A DNA stretch of 64,000 nt from Schizochytrium sp. TIO01 (GCA_004764695.1 SMSO01000031.1:6257261-6321260), one strand, 5' to 3'. Counted from the stretch's first letter, positions 52,699 through 62,757 are shown. The notes: generated by a model from the sequence alone, not told the origin. A program made the numbers and translations.

Positions 52699-54606
52699 AT
52701 GGAGGACGCACAGAGGCCTTTGAAGAGAGCCCGGGGCGATGCGGGCATAGATGCGGAAATGAGGGAAGAACCATGGAGTATATCGTCTGGCCCAGGACTA
52801 CCCACATCGGTTCTTGATGCTATAATGCCTATGGTGGCGGCGTTCTTTTCACAAGCAGAAGCTCGAGCGCTGTTATCACCTGTATCGAAGGGCATGCGAA
52901 GAGCTGCCGCTCGAGCGACAACAGTGACCGTAGAGATGACGACGCAATATATACGAGATGTTGTAGATGTTGCGAAAAGAAGCAACTTTCTCCCTCGTCT
53001 GGCGGCTCCTCATGAGGAAGGCAGTAATATCAAAGATGGCGGCGCTGCACCTGGTGATGATGATGAAGAAGGCGTTGTTTTTATGCCAGCAGCAGTAAGG
53101 TCCAGCAAAGATAATGATTTTATTGCAAGTCTTCAGCATGCTGTATCTCCATTTCCAAGAGGTGAAATCTGGAGACCGTTTGTACATTCAAGCAAGGTGC
53201 TAGAGATGGGCTTGTGCCAATGTGCTTTAAAGGTCATCGTCTTTGTTACACTAAACACACAGCAACTCGAGATCGCCTCATCCGGCAATGTCTCCATGCG
53301 CAATCTAAATGTTGGTGATTCGATCGCATTGCCGATGTTAAGACCCCAGGCTTTCCGCGATTTTGAGCAGTTAGATTGGGAGCTGCAAGATATTCGAGTT
53401 ATCCGAGTATCGCAAGAGCATGATTGCATCAAAGTCGCATTGAAAACTCCAGCGGACCTCGCTGAAACCGGCTCCTGGCGATTCAAAGCGCTGGGGTATT
53501 TTGATCTTGGCAAGGTTTTTGCCAAGCACCAGAATAAACCACCTTGCGATGGTCTTGTTTGGGCTGATGATGTAGTCCCCACTGATCTCATCGAACGTTT
53601 TAATAAACTTGTTGATGACTATGCTTTAGATCATCACCCGGAACCCCGACCTTTTACAGACAATGTAGCTGTCGATTATATTCATCCAGGTTTACCAATT
53701 TATGTCACTGGCGTTTCTCCATTTGTGCCATCAAAAGATCTTCCTAACGCACCTGTATATCCAGCCAACGGAGCATTTTCACCAAAATACCAAATGCTTA
53801 CCACTTACTTTGACATCAGTATGAATAAACAAGTTAGCATTCGTAACGATCTTGCTGGTTTGCGCCCGGCTGAAAAATACCCCGAAATGTACGAATGCAT
53901 TGCCCGAATTTTTCAAATGATGATTCCTCGTTTGGAGGCAGTTCTCAGCTCACACTATTGGTGGCGTAACTTTTATTGTGCTGACCGCTTCCTCGATGAG
54001 CAAGGCAAGCTTCTGGAGCATCGTTTGGAGCGTATTGATCTTGCCGGGCAGTCTTTACAGGTGATTGTTAACACTATGGAGTATATCTTACAGCCAGGTC
54101 AATCATTCAGTGTAGGAAACTGGCATGTAGGGGGTCTGGTATTCGAACGTATTGTTTTAAATTCCGTATATATGCTGGAGCGGGACGAAGGCATTGAGGG
54201 TGGTGACCTTCTGTTTCGTAGATTTATCATGCCCACTGAATCTAAATTCCTTCATGAGAAGTTCAAAGATGCATCACAAGATTTCCAGAACTTGTGGACT
54301 AAACCTTTAGTTCCCATTGGCCGCATGCAGACACCTGCGCATCGTTCTGTCGTGTTCCCTACAGGTCATTTGATGACTCCAACAACAATTAAAAACACGT
54401 CCAACAAAGTTGCGCGCTGTCGACTGCTAATTTATTTAGTTGCAGATCCGGATTCTACGGCCCTTTCCACACAAGAAGTTCCTGATCTCTCTCCCACATT
54501 TACGGTAGAAGAGTCTCGTGAAAATTTGCTAAATTTCTGGAAAGAGCGTCATGTCAACCAGCATGATTTAGCGAATTATTTAGACTACCTGACCAGGCTT
54601 ATGTAA
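52699..54606 (+). CDS. DUF4246-family protein, paralogue G (most divergent copy)
   Basis: 635 aa from ATG 52699. The N-terminus has LKRARGD, then the F-box-like segment VAAFFSQAEARALLSPVSK. An acidic linker (GDDDEEGVV) and the family block IWRPFVHSSKVLEMGLCQ follow, then SWRFKALGYFDLGKVFAKHQ and the core YQMLTTYFDISMNKQVSIR with LAGQSLQVIVNTMEYILQPG. The site reads WHVGG, then LVFER, so this copy alone lacks the His of the HE pair kept by the others. The distal motif is FPTGHLMTP (Met for His). The C-terminal signature is altered to VADPDSTALSTQEVPDL. Predicted non-catalytic. It ends the array. Confidence 0.83.
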   Translation: MEDAQRPLKRARGDAGIDAEMREEPWSISSGPGLPTSVLDAIMPMVAAFFSQAEARALLSPVSKGMRRAAARATTVTVEMTTQYIRDVVDVAKRSNFLPRLAAPHEEGSNIKDGGAAPGDDDEEGVVFMPAAVRSSKDNDFIASLQHAVSPFPRGEIWRPFVHSSKVLEMGLCQCALKVIVFVTLNTQQLEIASSGNVSMRNLNVGDSIALPMLRPQAFRDFEQLDWELQDIRVIRVSQEHDCIKVALKTPADLAETGSWRFKALGYFDLGKVFAKHQNKPPCDGLVWADDVVPTDLIERFNKLVDDYALDHHPEPRPFTDNVAVDYIHPGLPIYVTGVSPFVPSKDLPNAPVYPANGAFSPKYQMLTTYFDISMNKQVSIRNDLAGLRPAEKYPEMYECIARIFQMMIPRLEAVLSSHYWWRNFYCADRFLDEQGKLLEHRLERIDLAGQSLQVIVNTMEYILQPGQSFSVGNWHVGGLVFERIVLNSVYMLERDEGIEGGDLLFRRFIMPTESKFLHEKFKDASQDFQNLWTKPLVPIGRMQTPAHRSVVFPTGHLMTPTTIKNTSNKVARCRLLIYLVADPDSTALSTQEVPDLSPTFTVEESRENLLNFWKERHVNQHDLANYLDYLTRLM

Positions 54607-55501
54607 TGCTTCCTATGTACCTTAATTGTACCATTTGCCTAAACTGCCTCTAGAGAGACGGACTTAATTTTGTAATAGTAGACTTAACTTTTTCATGGCT
54701 CACAACTATATTCACCTCAGTTTCCTTTCCTTTGTTACCTAAAAAGGTCTGATGACTTGTTATTAACTCTGTTCCGCACTGACCACAAGTCATGCAACAA
54801 CTTTCCAAAGTCAATCTACGTGTCATTGCTCCTCGCTCTTGAAATGTTTCCTGTCATCTAGGTACCTGGATACTTAATCGTAAAGAGAATAGAGAAACTG
54901 TTTGAAACACGATTTAGAACGAATACAAGAGAATACTGGGCATTTATTATACATAGTCTTAACATTAACAGTACCCTACGTACTCAACAGAACAGCGTGC
55001 AGTGACGCGCGAGCGAGCAGATTCTGCACGTCGCACGGAGGCGTGGGTTTGATCTGGCAGAGTCGATCAACGAAGACGGTGAAGGCGATCAGAGCAAAAG
55101 CATCACTTCGAAGCAAGTCTGCATCGAGTTGGTCCGCGCTACTGTGGTTGCGGCGTCACTTTGAAGGGAAGACCTCTTGCCCGGCCCTTTCCCCTGGTTG
55201 GATCGCGGCTTTTGGTACGTAGAGGACAGTTCAGGTTCATCTGGCCTCAGCGAGGAGACGACACCGTTGCGAGGATCTTCTTGTTTACAACTCAATTTGG
55301 GTAATATCTTAAGCTGCCAAGGTCGATTGGAGTCTTAAGATTCTTTGATCTTGAAATCTTGTTAAGGTGTCAAGAGCCTTCAAGGATATTTTTTGAAACC
55401 AGATATCTTTGACGAGGTCCTCGTTAAAGTCGTCTTCAAGGCTATTGTAATTCAGTCCGAAGCAATCGATTGTGATCAAATCTTTAAACCCCAGAAACAC
55501 C
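54607..55501. other. Spacer upstream of the coatomer gene, 0.9 kb
   Basis: Holds the end of the array and the 5' region of the coatomer epsilon gene. No coding frame with family resemblance is seen. Confidence 0.5.
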
Positions 55502-56383
55502 ATGGATCTTGACGAGCTGTACTCCGTTAGAAACCTTTACTGGCTCGGCAACTACGAGGCTGCTATCGAGGAGGCTGACCAGATTTCTCCCAAGACCGAT
55601 CGTGAGCGCATCGACCGCGATGTTTACGTTTACCGTTCGTACATTGCCAAGGGTGAGGGCCAAAAGGTGATCCAGAAGGTGAGCGACCAGAACGCTGCTA
55701 CCGACATTCTTGCTGTCAAGCTTTATGCTTCGTATGTTACTCAACCCAGCAACCGTGAGGCTGTTCTCGGCACCTTTGGGGAGTGGCTCGTGGATGAAAC
55801 CTCCAAGGATAACCAAATGCTGCAGATCATGGCTGCATCTGCATTTGCTGATGCTGACGACACTAAGGAAGCTCTTCGCGCCCTTCGCGCCACTGGCAAC
55901 CTTGAAATCTCGGCTCTTCGTGTCCAGATTTACCTTGGCATGAACCGCGTTGACCTCGCCACCAAGGAGCTTGAAAGCATGCAAAGTCTTGATGATGACT
56001 CTGCTCTTACACAGCTTTCGCTTGCAAGGATTCACCTGGCTTCTGGCGGCGAGAAGTATCAAGAGGCTGCATACATCTACCAGGAGCAGATTGATAAGAC
56101 CATTGCAAGTGCCTTGCTTCTTAATGGTCTTGCCGCTAGTTACATGCAAATGAAGAAGTTTGGTGAAGCCGAGAAGTACCTCGAGGAGGCTTTGCAAAAG
56201 AGCCCGCAAGATGTCGATGTGCTCATTAACAGCATTTCATGCGCTGTCAACCTTCGCAAACCCATTAAACCCTTCCTCTCGGCACTCCGTGGTGCCGCAC
56301 CAAGCCACCCCTTGTTGTCTCAGCTTGACGCCTGCAAGGCCGAGTTCGCCCGTGTTGCTTCTGAGCACCAGATCCCTGCATAG
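55502..56383 (+). CDS. COPE: Coatomer subunit epsilon (epsilon-COP)
   Basis: 293 aa from ATG 55502 (context ACACCATGG); family members are about 290-310 aa. The N-terminus DELYSVRNLYWLGNYEAAIE is the typical start of the TPR-like superhelix. Further signatures are RDVYVYRSYIAKGEGQKVI, IYLGMNRVDLATKEL, DDDSALTQLSLARIHLASGG, and LLNGLAASYMQMKKFGEAEK near the C-terminus. Epsilon-COP is part of the B-subcomplex of the COPI coat, which forms vesicles for Golgi-to-ER and intra-Golgi transport; it steadies alpha-COP. Codon use is strongly biased to C-ending codons, as expected for a highly expressed gene. It is convergent with RER1, whose cargo return depends on COPI. Confidence 0.95.
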   Translation: MDLDELYSVRNLYWLGNYEAAIEEADQISPKTDRERIDRDVYVYRSYIAKGEGQKVIQKVSDQNAATDILAVKLYASYVTQPSNREAVLGTFGEWLVDETSKDNQMLQIMAASAFADADDTKEALRALRATGNLEISALRVQIYLGMNRVDLATKELESMQSLDDDSALTQLSLARIHLASGGEKYQEAAYIYQEQIDKTIASALLLNGLAASYMQMKKFGEAEKYLEEALQKSPQDVDVLINSISCAVNLRKPIKPFLSALRGAAPSHPLLSQLDACKAEFARVASEHQIPA

Positions 56384-57719
56384 ATACTTTTTTTAGATTC
56401 AAGCAAGTCTTACTGACCTCTTGCTTGCTCACTCTCATCCCTTCCCTCGCAAATTAAAGTTATGAAACAAAATAATAAAAGGTACTCTACTGCCCTGTCT
56501 ATTTCAAGATTTTAGTTCTTTTGCTTTTCCCATTGCATTTTGCAGATAACTCCTTGTTTGTGCTTCATTCCATTGTACCTATGATGCTCTTATGCACTCA
56601 AAACTACCATTGGTGCTGAGTGTTTAGGCGTGCTACTGTCCAGGGTAAGGTGCTGACTTTGTTTAGCTATCTTAAGTCGCAATATGTAAAATAACTTCGA
56701 CTTTGTGGTATCAGTCCACCATAAGTCTTAGTAGACCTTGAAAGTATGGAATGTATCATTCAGGAAGAGACTATCGAAGTATAATGGAATAATAAACGGG
56801 AAAGCTAGAAAACCTTTTTGCAATTTTAATGATTTTGTCTTCGAGAAGGGTGGTATTGCTGAAACGACGGGAACATAGCTATGCCCGCCGAGTCCGGCGC
56901 ATCAGGAGATCTACTTTCTCGCATTTGATCTACTACAGGTCACTGGAAGTCGGGAGTGTATATGAGAAGGGAGAACAAGGAGAGAGAAGAAAGCACACAC
57001 ATAGCGTCTGCAAGACTTCGAACTTCGCACATTGGGATGTCAAGGCTGCTTGTACGGTTCCCACAAGCGCTCAAACTCATGTGACCCGGCTAATCTGGCG
57101 GTCTCTCTCGAATGATGTTAGTCCATATTTTTTTAATTATTCTGTTTTTCATGTTATCTTCTTTTTGAGTTGTTTGTGTTCGAAGGATTGCGGTCTGTTC
57201 GAAGGGCCAATAGGCAAGGTCACGAGTGCTGAAGTCACAAAAGGAGAACGTTAAAACGTAACAAAACCATGCAGGTGACATGAGTAGTGTGCGTTGTCAA
57301 GTGTTGAGTTCGAAAGTAAACCCCTTTCAAAGGATAAACCCGTACGCATACACGAGCGGCGCTCAAAGCAGTTGCAAAGGAGATCAAGTTATCCCCCAGC
57401 TCGCAAACCAAATTAGCCCATCCATTCATGACAAACAAACAAACGAAGGCAATCCATGATAGTCTGCAGGCAAAGATAATGAGCATGAGCAAAAGGAATC
57501 AGTGTCGAACAATTGGATAATGATATGCCCGAATCGCAGGCGGTGATAGGCGTCGCAGCCAACATCGTGGTGCTTGTGCATGAACAAAATTTTACACAGG
57601 CAGATGTCAGTGCGTCGGCCAAGGGCCCGAAGGCCAGGAGGTCAGTATGACGTCCTATCTAAGATACCTTTTTTTGTTTGAAAGGACAAGCTATAGCTTC
57701 AAGATACTTCGAAAATATC
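56384..57719. other. Convergent 3' region between COPE and RER1, 1.3 kb
   Basis: ATTAAAG and AATAATAAA near 56454-56478 are plausible polyadenylation signals for COPE. A 141-codon ATG frame at 56829-57254 resembles no protein and is probably chance. Nothing else is seen. Confidence 0.5.
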
Positions 57720-58307
57720 TTAAAGAGCTACGCCCTTGCTGGGACCGGGACCACCGGGAGTCTCAACAGGGTCCTTCTTGTTGTAGGTCTTCTTGCCCCA
57801 GGAAACCGGGACATATTTGTGCTTGATCATGTGCGCGATCTGCTTGCGCATGGTCATGACGAAGAGGAGGATGAAGTAGATGAGCAAAATGGGCCAAAAC
57901 ACGGGAATATCAAAGAATTTGAAGAAGGTCATAAAGATCGAGGCCACAACAGCATTCGTGGAGCTATTCCAGAACTTGAACTCAGGCACGCGGCGGGTAA
58001 AAGGGCGGTACTCCTCGCCATCACGCGTGGCACTAGGCAAGACGGGGCCGTCCGTCTCGGGGTCGACTTGCGGCGAGAGGAACCCAATAAAGAGGTTGAG
58101 AAGATAAATGCCGAGACCGTAGGTGATGATAAACCAGCCGTTCAAGAAGTACACGCGGATGAGATAAAAGACAAGAAGGCCGACGAAGATGGACCACCGA
58201 GTCTTCAAATAAACAGTGGACTTGTCGAGCATGTGCTGGTAACGCCTCCCGGCCTGAGCCACAAACTTCTCAAGGGCCGACGGCGAACGCGGCTCGCCTG
58301 ACTCCAT
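57720..58307 (-). CDS. RER1: RER1 family Golgi-to-ER retrieval receptor
   Basis: 195 aa; homologues are about 190-200 aa. Four membrane helices are arranged in two hairpins: TRWSIFVGLLVFYLIRVYFL and WFIITYGLGIYLLNLFIGFL, then VASIFMTFFKFFDIPVFWPI and LLIYFILLFVMTMRKQIAHM. Family signatures include FLSPQVDPE, EYRPFTRRVPEFKFW and IKHKYVPVSWGKKTY. RER1 sits in the cis-Golgi and returns escaped ER membrane proteins and unassembled complex subunits to the ER in COPI vesicles. The C-terminal tail after YNKK is Gly/Pro-rich and short. Codon use is as biased as in the neighbouring COPE gene. Confidence 0.96.
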   Translation of the reverse strand: MESGEPRSPSALEKFVAQAGRRYQHMLDKSTVYLKTRWSIFVGLLVFYLIRVYFLNGWFIITYGLGIYLLNLFIGFLSPQVDPETDGPVLPSATRDGEEYRPFTRRVPEFKFWNSSTNAVVASIFMTFFKFFDIPVFWPILLIYFILLFVMTMRKQIAHMIKHKYVPVSWGKKTYNKKDPVETPGGPGPSKGVAL

Positions 58308-58472
58308 CTTGCTTGTGCAGACGGTTATATCACCTATACAGAGCGGGTCGCGCCTGTCCTGGTCCTATACAAGATACCGGAGCTGCCTTCCTGTTTGACA
58401 GCTAGGGCGCCGACCAGAAGAAGGTTTCGAAGCGCAAGAATCCTCCCTCGAGAGCTCCACGTCGACGGAATC

Positions 58473-58516
<44 letters not shown>

Positions 58517-60980
58517 ACTAACAACATTCTTTTAATTTATTCATTCATACATTCATTTAATCATTCATTTATTCATTCGTTCACTCAACTTCTCCATTAC
58601 TACTAAGGCTCTTTAGCTGCTTCTCTAGAGGTTTAGGCCATTGCAAAAACCAATATTTATTTATGATATTATTATTTTATCGATGAGTAATGAATGATTA
58701 TCATTTGTTAAAAATCAATCGATGAGGATTCCTTTACACACTAAAATCTTCAACCAAGATCGAAGGTATTCACTCTCACCGCAATCACTGCATCAAAGCA
58801 TGCACAGCCAGAGATCCTGAGGACCAGCACTTGCACCGAGGACGAGGTATCATCACAGTCCCCGCGCCAAGCGAGCTTATTGATAGATGATCGATACTCA
58901 AGGGTTGAACGACACAGGAAACGAACAATCAGTGGGGAAGAAGACGATTTGAGAACAAAAGAAAGAAAGAGAGAAAGAAAGAGAGAACAACAATCATCAC
59001 AGAACAGAGGAGAGTGGAACAGAACGAGTGGAACACGGCTATTCAGCACTACCGGAAGCAGTAGTAGGGCGCATATAGAACAGAAAGAACACTTGGAGAA
59101 AGAACAATTGGAGACGACTGCCAACGTGGCTAAACCCGTGCGGAAACGACTTTTGCTGCAGGACAGAGAAGAGGGTCAAAGCAACGTCGGAGACGGGAAA
59201 AGAAATCGAGGACGCATGGAATGCAAAGCTGAGGTCTACAGAGCATCTGCTCGAAGTAGTCACACGTGTGACTGATGTTTTGACGATTGTGCGCGGCGAC
59301 TTCAATGACGTGGTGTACACGGAGCACTGCCGTGTTTTTTTGTTTTTTGTTTTTTTTTCATCTAAATATAGTTAGTTATTTTTATAAAAGTAATGTTTTT
59401 AATGTTTTAACCGAATGAAAAAGCTCAAGTTTTTATAGCAGTGTATAAATTTGTGTATGTCTGTATGTATACCTTGGAAACTTATTTGCGAATGAGCGTA
59501 CATACATCTTCTACTCTGAGAAGTAGAAGATTTGGGGTGAAAAGCGTTACTCCGAAGAGGACAAATGACGCCACAACTCCGTTACGCTCGAGTACCTACC
59601 CACCGCCGAAGACATGAGAGTTACAGATGGTCCTCAGTGGAGAAATATGTAGTAAACAGCCGACAAGAACTCAAAGACCACCCCTGCGTACATCAGCTTG
59701 GAATGGGGAACCAATGCCGCAAACTAATCAGCATAACAGCTGAAAGAATTGCATGAATGTACCACTGCTTCAAATGGAGCGAGCGCTAGAAACAGCTAAG
59801 TAGAGGACAGTTAACAGATACCTTGCATCAGGGTGTGTACCTCGATCTGTGCAGTTTGAATAGAAAACCTGAAGGGTGTGTATGCGTTGAAGATTTGAGT
59901 GAAAGAGGCATAAATTGAAGACAGGTTTAGATGACAATGGGAGTTAGATTACCTTTGCACTTTTATATTATATTAAAATGTTAGCTAGTGATAAATGAGT
60001 GAGTTAAATGCAATTTTGAGTGAACATATGCAAATGCGAGATTCGGTAATTCGAGTTGAAAAGAAATAGAATATGATGGGTTAAGGCTGGAACAACGAGA
60101 GCTGCTCAAGGAGCTAGACAGAAGTATATTTCCTAATTTAAGATCTCCAGAAACGATGTACGTCTGGATTCGGAAATAACAGCCTAACCTTAAGTGCTTG
60201 ATTTTTTACTTTGTGTAGCTAATCATAAAAACACACACATTAATTTTAAAGCTCGATGAAATTTGCAAACAAGAGCCCAGAAAGGCTAGAGGGTTTGTTT
60301 AGAAAAATATGCTTGAAGTCTTGCTCGTTCGGATATATCTTGTTCTCAGTACCCTTTTTCTTTTTGCGTCGAATGACCAGTCGTTAATGTGAAATCTGGT
60401 GGTGACATTGGGTGTTTCGATCAGCAAAACGAAAATTAGGCATCGCTTGTTTCCAATTAAATCAGCATGGTAAATAAACTTTCATGTTGAATGAGTAAAC
60501 AAAGGCCATGAATAAAATCCTAGGTTCTTGCACAGAAAAAGGAAATGAAGAATCCAATTGAACACTACTTGACCGTATTGTAAAGTTTCGAGTGTCATAA
60601 AATCAACATTCTGCCCATATCTATCTGCGTACAACCATTACATATACATAAGAGATATTAAAACCTCAGGATCAAAATCTCAACTCAGTATGCAGTACTC
60701 TGTAGCTTTCTTGACTGGCCGAAGCAATTCGCTCATTCCTACAATCAAGTCTTGCTTGTATCCTGGAGCGTATCTTACTATTTAGACTAGTACCCTCGTT
60801 AGAACAGATTAATGATCAACACAATTCAACATCTTGGACCACAACCAAACAAGATTGCCATTACTTGTTTCGTGGTGGACAGCCTTCAATCCAGCACAAA
60901 CAAAAGTAGCTAGCTCAGCAGAGGACTGAGCTCTGTCTTATTAAGCTTGGGCGGTGCAGAATAAACTCAGTTCGTCCAGA
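58308..60980. other. Long spacer, 2.7 kb
   Basis: Contains the (CAA)n run at 58471-58514 and ATTCATTC-rich sequence to about 58580. A charged, Arg/Glu-rich plus-strand frame at about 58880-59275 lacks an ATG. A second plus-strand stretch in another frame (about 59170-59330) reads EIEDAWNAKLRSTEHLLEVV and then TRVTDVLTIVRGDFNDVVY, convincingly helical. An unrecognised spliced gene may lie here. From 59.4 to 60.95 kb nothing is evident. Confidence 0.4.
58471..58514. repeat. (CAA)n trinucleotide repeat
   Basis: Fourteen perfect CAA/AAC units, 165 bases upstream of the RER1 start on the opposite strand. Confidence 0.95.
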
Positions 60981-62212
60981 ATGAGCGAGGTCGAGGATGG
61001 CTCCAACAGCCTTGCTGTCCACAAGGAGGAGAGCGAAACTTGCGCAGAGCAGGCCCAAGACAACTCAGAGAAGGCCGATGGACATGAAGGAGCTAAGGAT
61101 GTACCTGACGCAAATGGTGATAAAAAAGAGACAGCAGAACTCACCAATGCAAAGGAGAGCAGCAAGGCTCAAGAAGAAGTAAATGAAGAAGAAGAAAGTC
61201 TTCCCAAGGGCTGGAGAAAGTCTTGTCGCGATCGCAGAATAGGTACTACTTCTATCACAAGGCCACAGGGAAATCTGTTTGGTCTCGCCGGGAAGTTGAT
61301 GGAATCGAGCAACCTTCTTCAAAGCCACTCTCCCCCCCGTTTCATACTCGTAAACGAGTTCGCGATGACAACCGCGACGAAGGCTCGAAACGCGCCAAGC
61401 AGCATAACGATCAGCGTCGTGTTGCAATCATTGTACCTTTCCGGGATCAACATGTGGCACAACGGCGTAAAGAACAGCTTAATTCTTTTGTTCCCCATAT
61501 GGAACGTTTTTTGAGCTCGAATCAAGGCATAGAGGCGTATCATGTGTTCATTATTGAGCAATCGGATGATGGCCGGAAATTTAACCGCGGCAAACTCTTG
61601 AACATTGGCTTTAAGCTCGCTTTGGAACACCCGGACGGTCCATTCGACTCATTTATTTTTCACGATGTGGACCTTTTACCTCAAGAGCCGCTGAAACAAT
61701 GGTATGCAAAGTACCCAAGTCGCCCGTTGCACATTGCTAGATGCTGGAACCGCTACAACGATAATTCCAAGTACTTTGGTGGTATTGTTGCATTTAGCAA
61801 GGAAGATTTTGAAATGATCGATGGATTTCCGAACACGTTTTGGGGGTGGGGCGGAGAAGATGACGAACTTCAGAAGCGCGTCGATGCCGCAAGAATGCGC
61901 ATTGAAGCCCCACCCAAACATCTTCCCAATGCAATAGTAGACCTTGAGAATATGAATCTAAAGACCAAGCTTGACACTTTGCGCAAGACCGATTGGAAAT
62001 GTCAAGTCAAGTGGGAAGCCCAAGACGACTACAAGAACATGCGGGACCGCCGGGAGACAATTCCGTGGTGGGGTGTTCACGGAATCGAATTTAAAGAAGA
62101 GGGTACAGAGAAGCTCGGTGAGCACTCCACAAAATATACGGTAGACGTCTTGTATAATTACAATGCAGACAAGTCTGAGCATTGGGCCAACCGTAAATTA
62201 GACTGGAAGTAA
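60981..62212 (+). CDS. WW-domain/GT7 (beta-1,4-galactosyltransferase-like) protein with an apparent frameshift
   Basis: The ATG at 60981 opens an acidic N-terminal region that leads into LPKGWRKS, the first strand of a WW domain. The rest of the domain, SRSQNRYYFYHKATGKSVW, continues in another frame from 61223, so the two halves meet at 61209-61226. The second frame then runs to 62212 through a complete GT7 domain: VPFRDQHVAQRR, FNRGKLLNIGF, the metal-binding FHDVDLLP, YFGGIVAFSK and WGWGGEDDEL, all hallmarks of beta4GalT enzymes such as B4GALT7. No signal peptide or membrane anchor is visible, unlike Golgi homologues. The frame change fits one missing base (sequencing error or mutation); no intron can explain it. 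Likely substrate: a UDP-sugar donor; the acceptor is unknown. Confidence 0.8.
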
Positions 62213-62757
62213 AATACCAAACTTATAGAAGTGATAGATGAATTAGGTACTATTTGGTTGTTGAGATATACTGTGTTTCCCCTCTTCCTGCTTGTGGTTT
62301 GTTCTCCATCTTCAATAGATAGTTCTAAGCAATAAAGAATAAAGAAATAACCAGATATTATATTTAAAGTGATTGGACCATGGGAAATATTGCACGTCAT
62401 GAATGCAAAAGGTGCCAATCTACAACGAGAAAATTAAGTGGGGCTTGCTTAGTTGAGTGGATTACATAATATAAGTACACATGTACTCACTATTTGGTGA
62501 TTAAAGCTTGTGATGAGATGATGTCATACTTTCTTATTCCTGTTTGGCTTAATACAAGCATCATTGTAACACCATTTACAAACCTTGTTGTAGAATCGCT
62601 ATACCTATACTCTGAGCAGTCATTCACAGCATGTCGAATGAGGCATTATTCCTCATGCATAAAAGGTTCTGCTACGTACAGTTGTAAACTTGTTATCAGT
62701 GGTGCAGATTGCAATTTCGCAGCACTAATAAGTTGTTTTAATGGCTGAGACTTTCGG

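Noticed and set aside
55484-56209. 241-codon antisense frame over COPE
   Set aside because: It arises from the biased codon use of COPE on the other strand; the protein has no family resemblance.
56829-57254. 141-codon ATG frame between COPE and RER1
   Set aside because: Composition looks random, no family resemblance, and it lies within a convergent 3' region.
57678-58301. 207-codon plus-strand frame over RER1
   Set aside because: Antisense shadow of RER1 produced by its codon bias.
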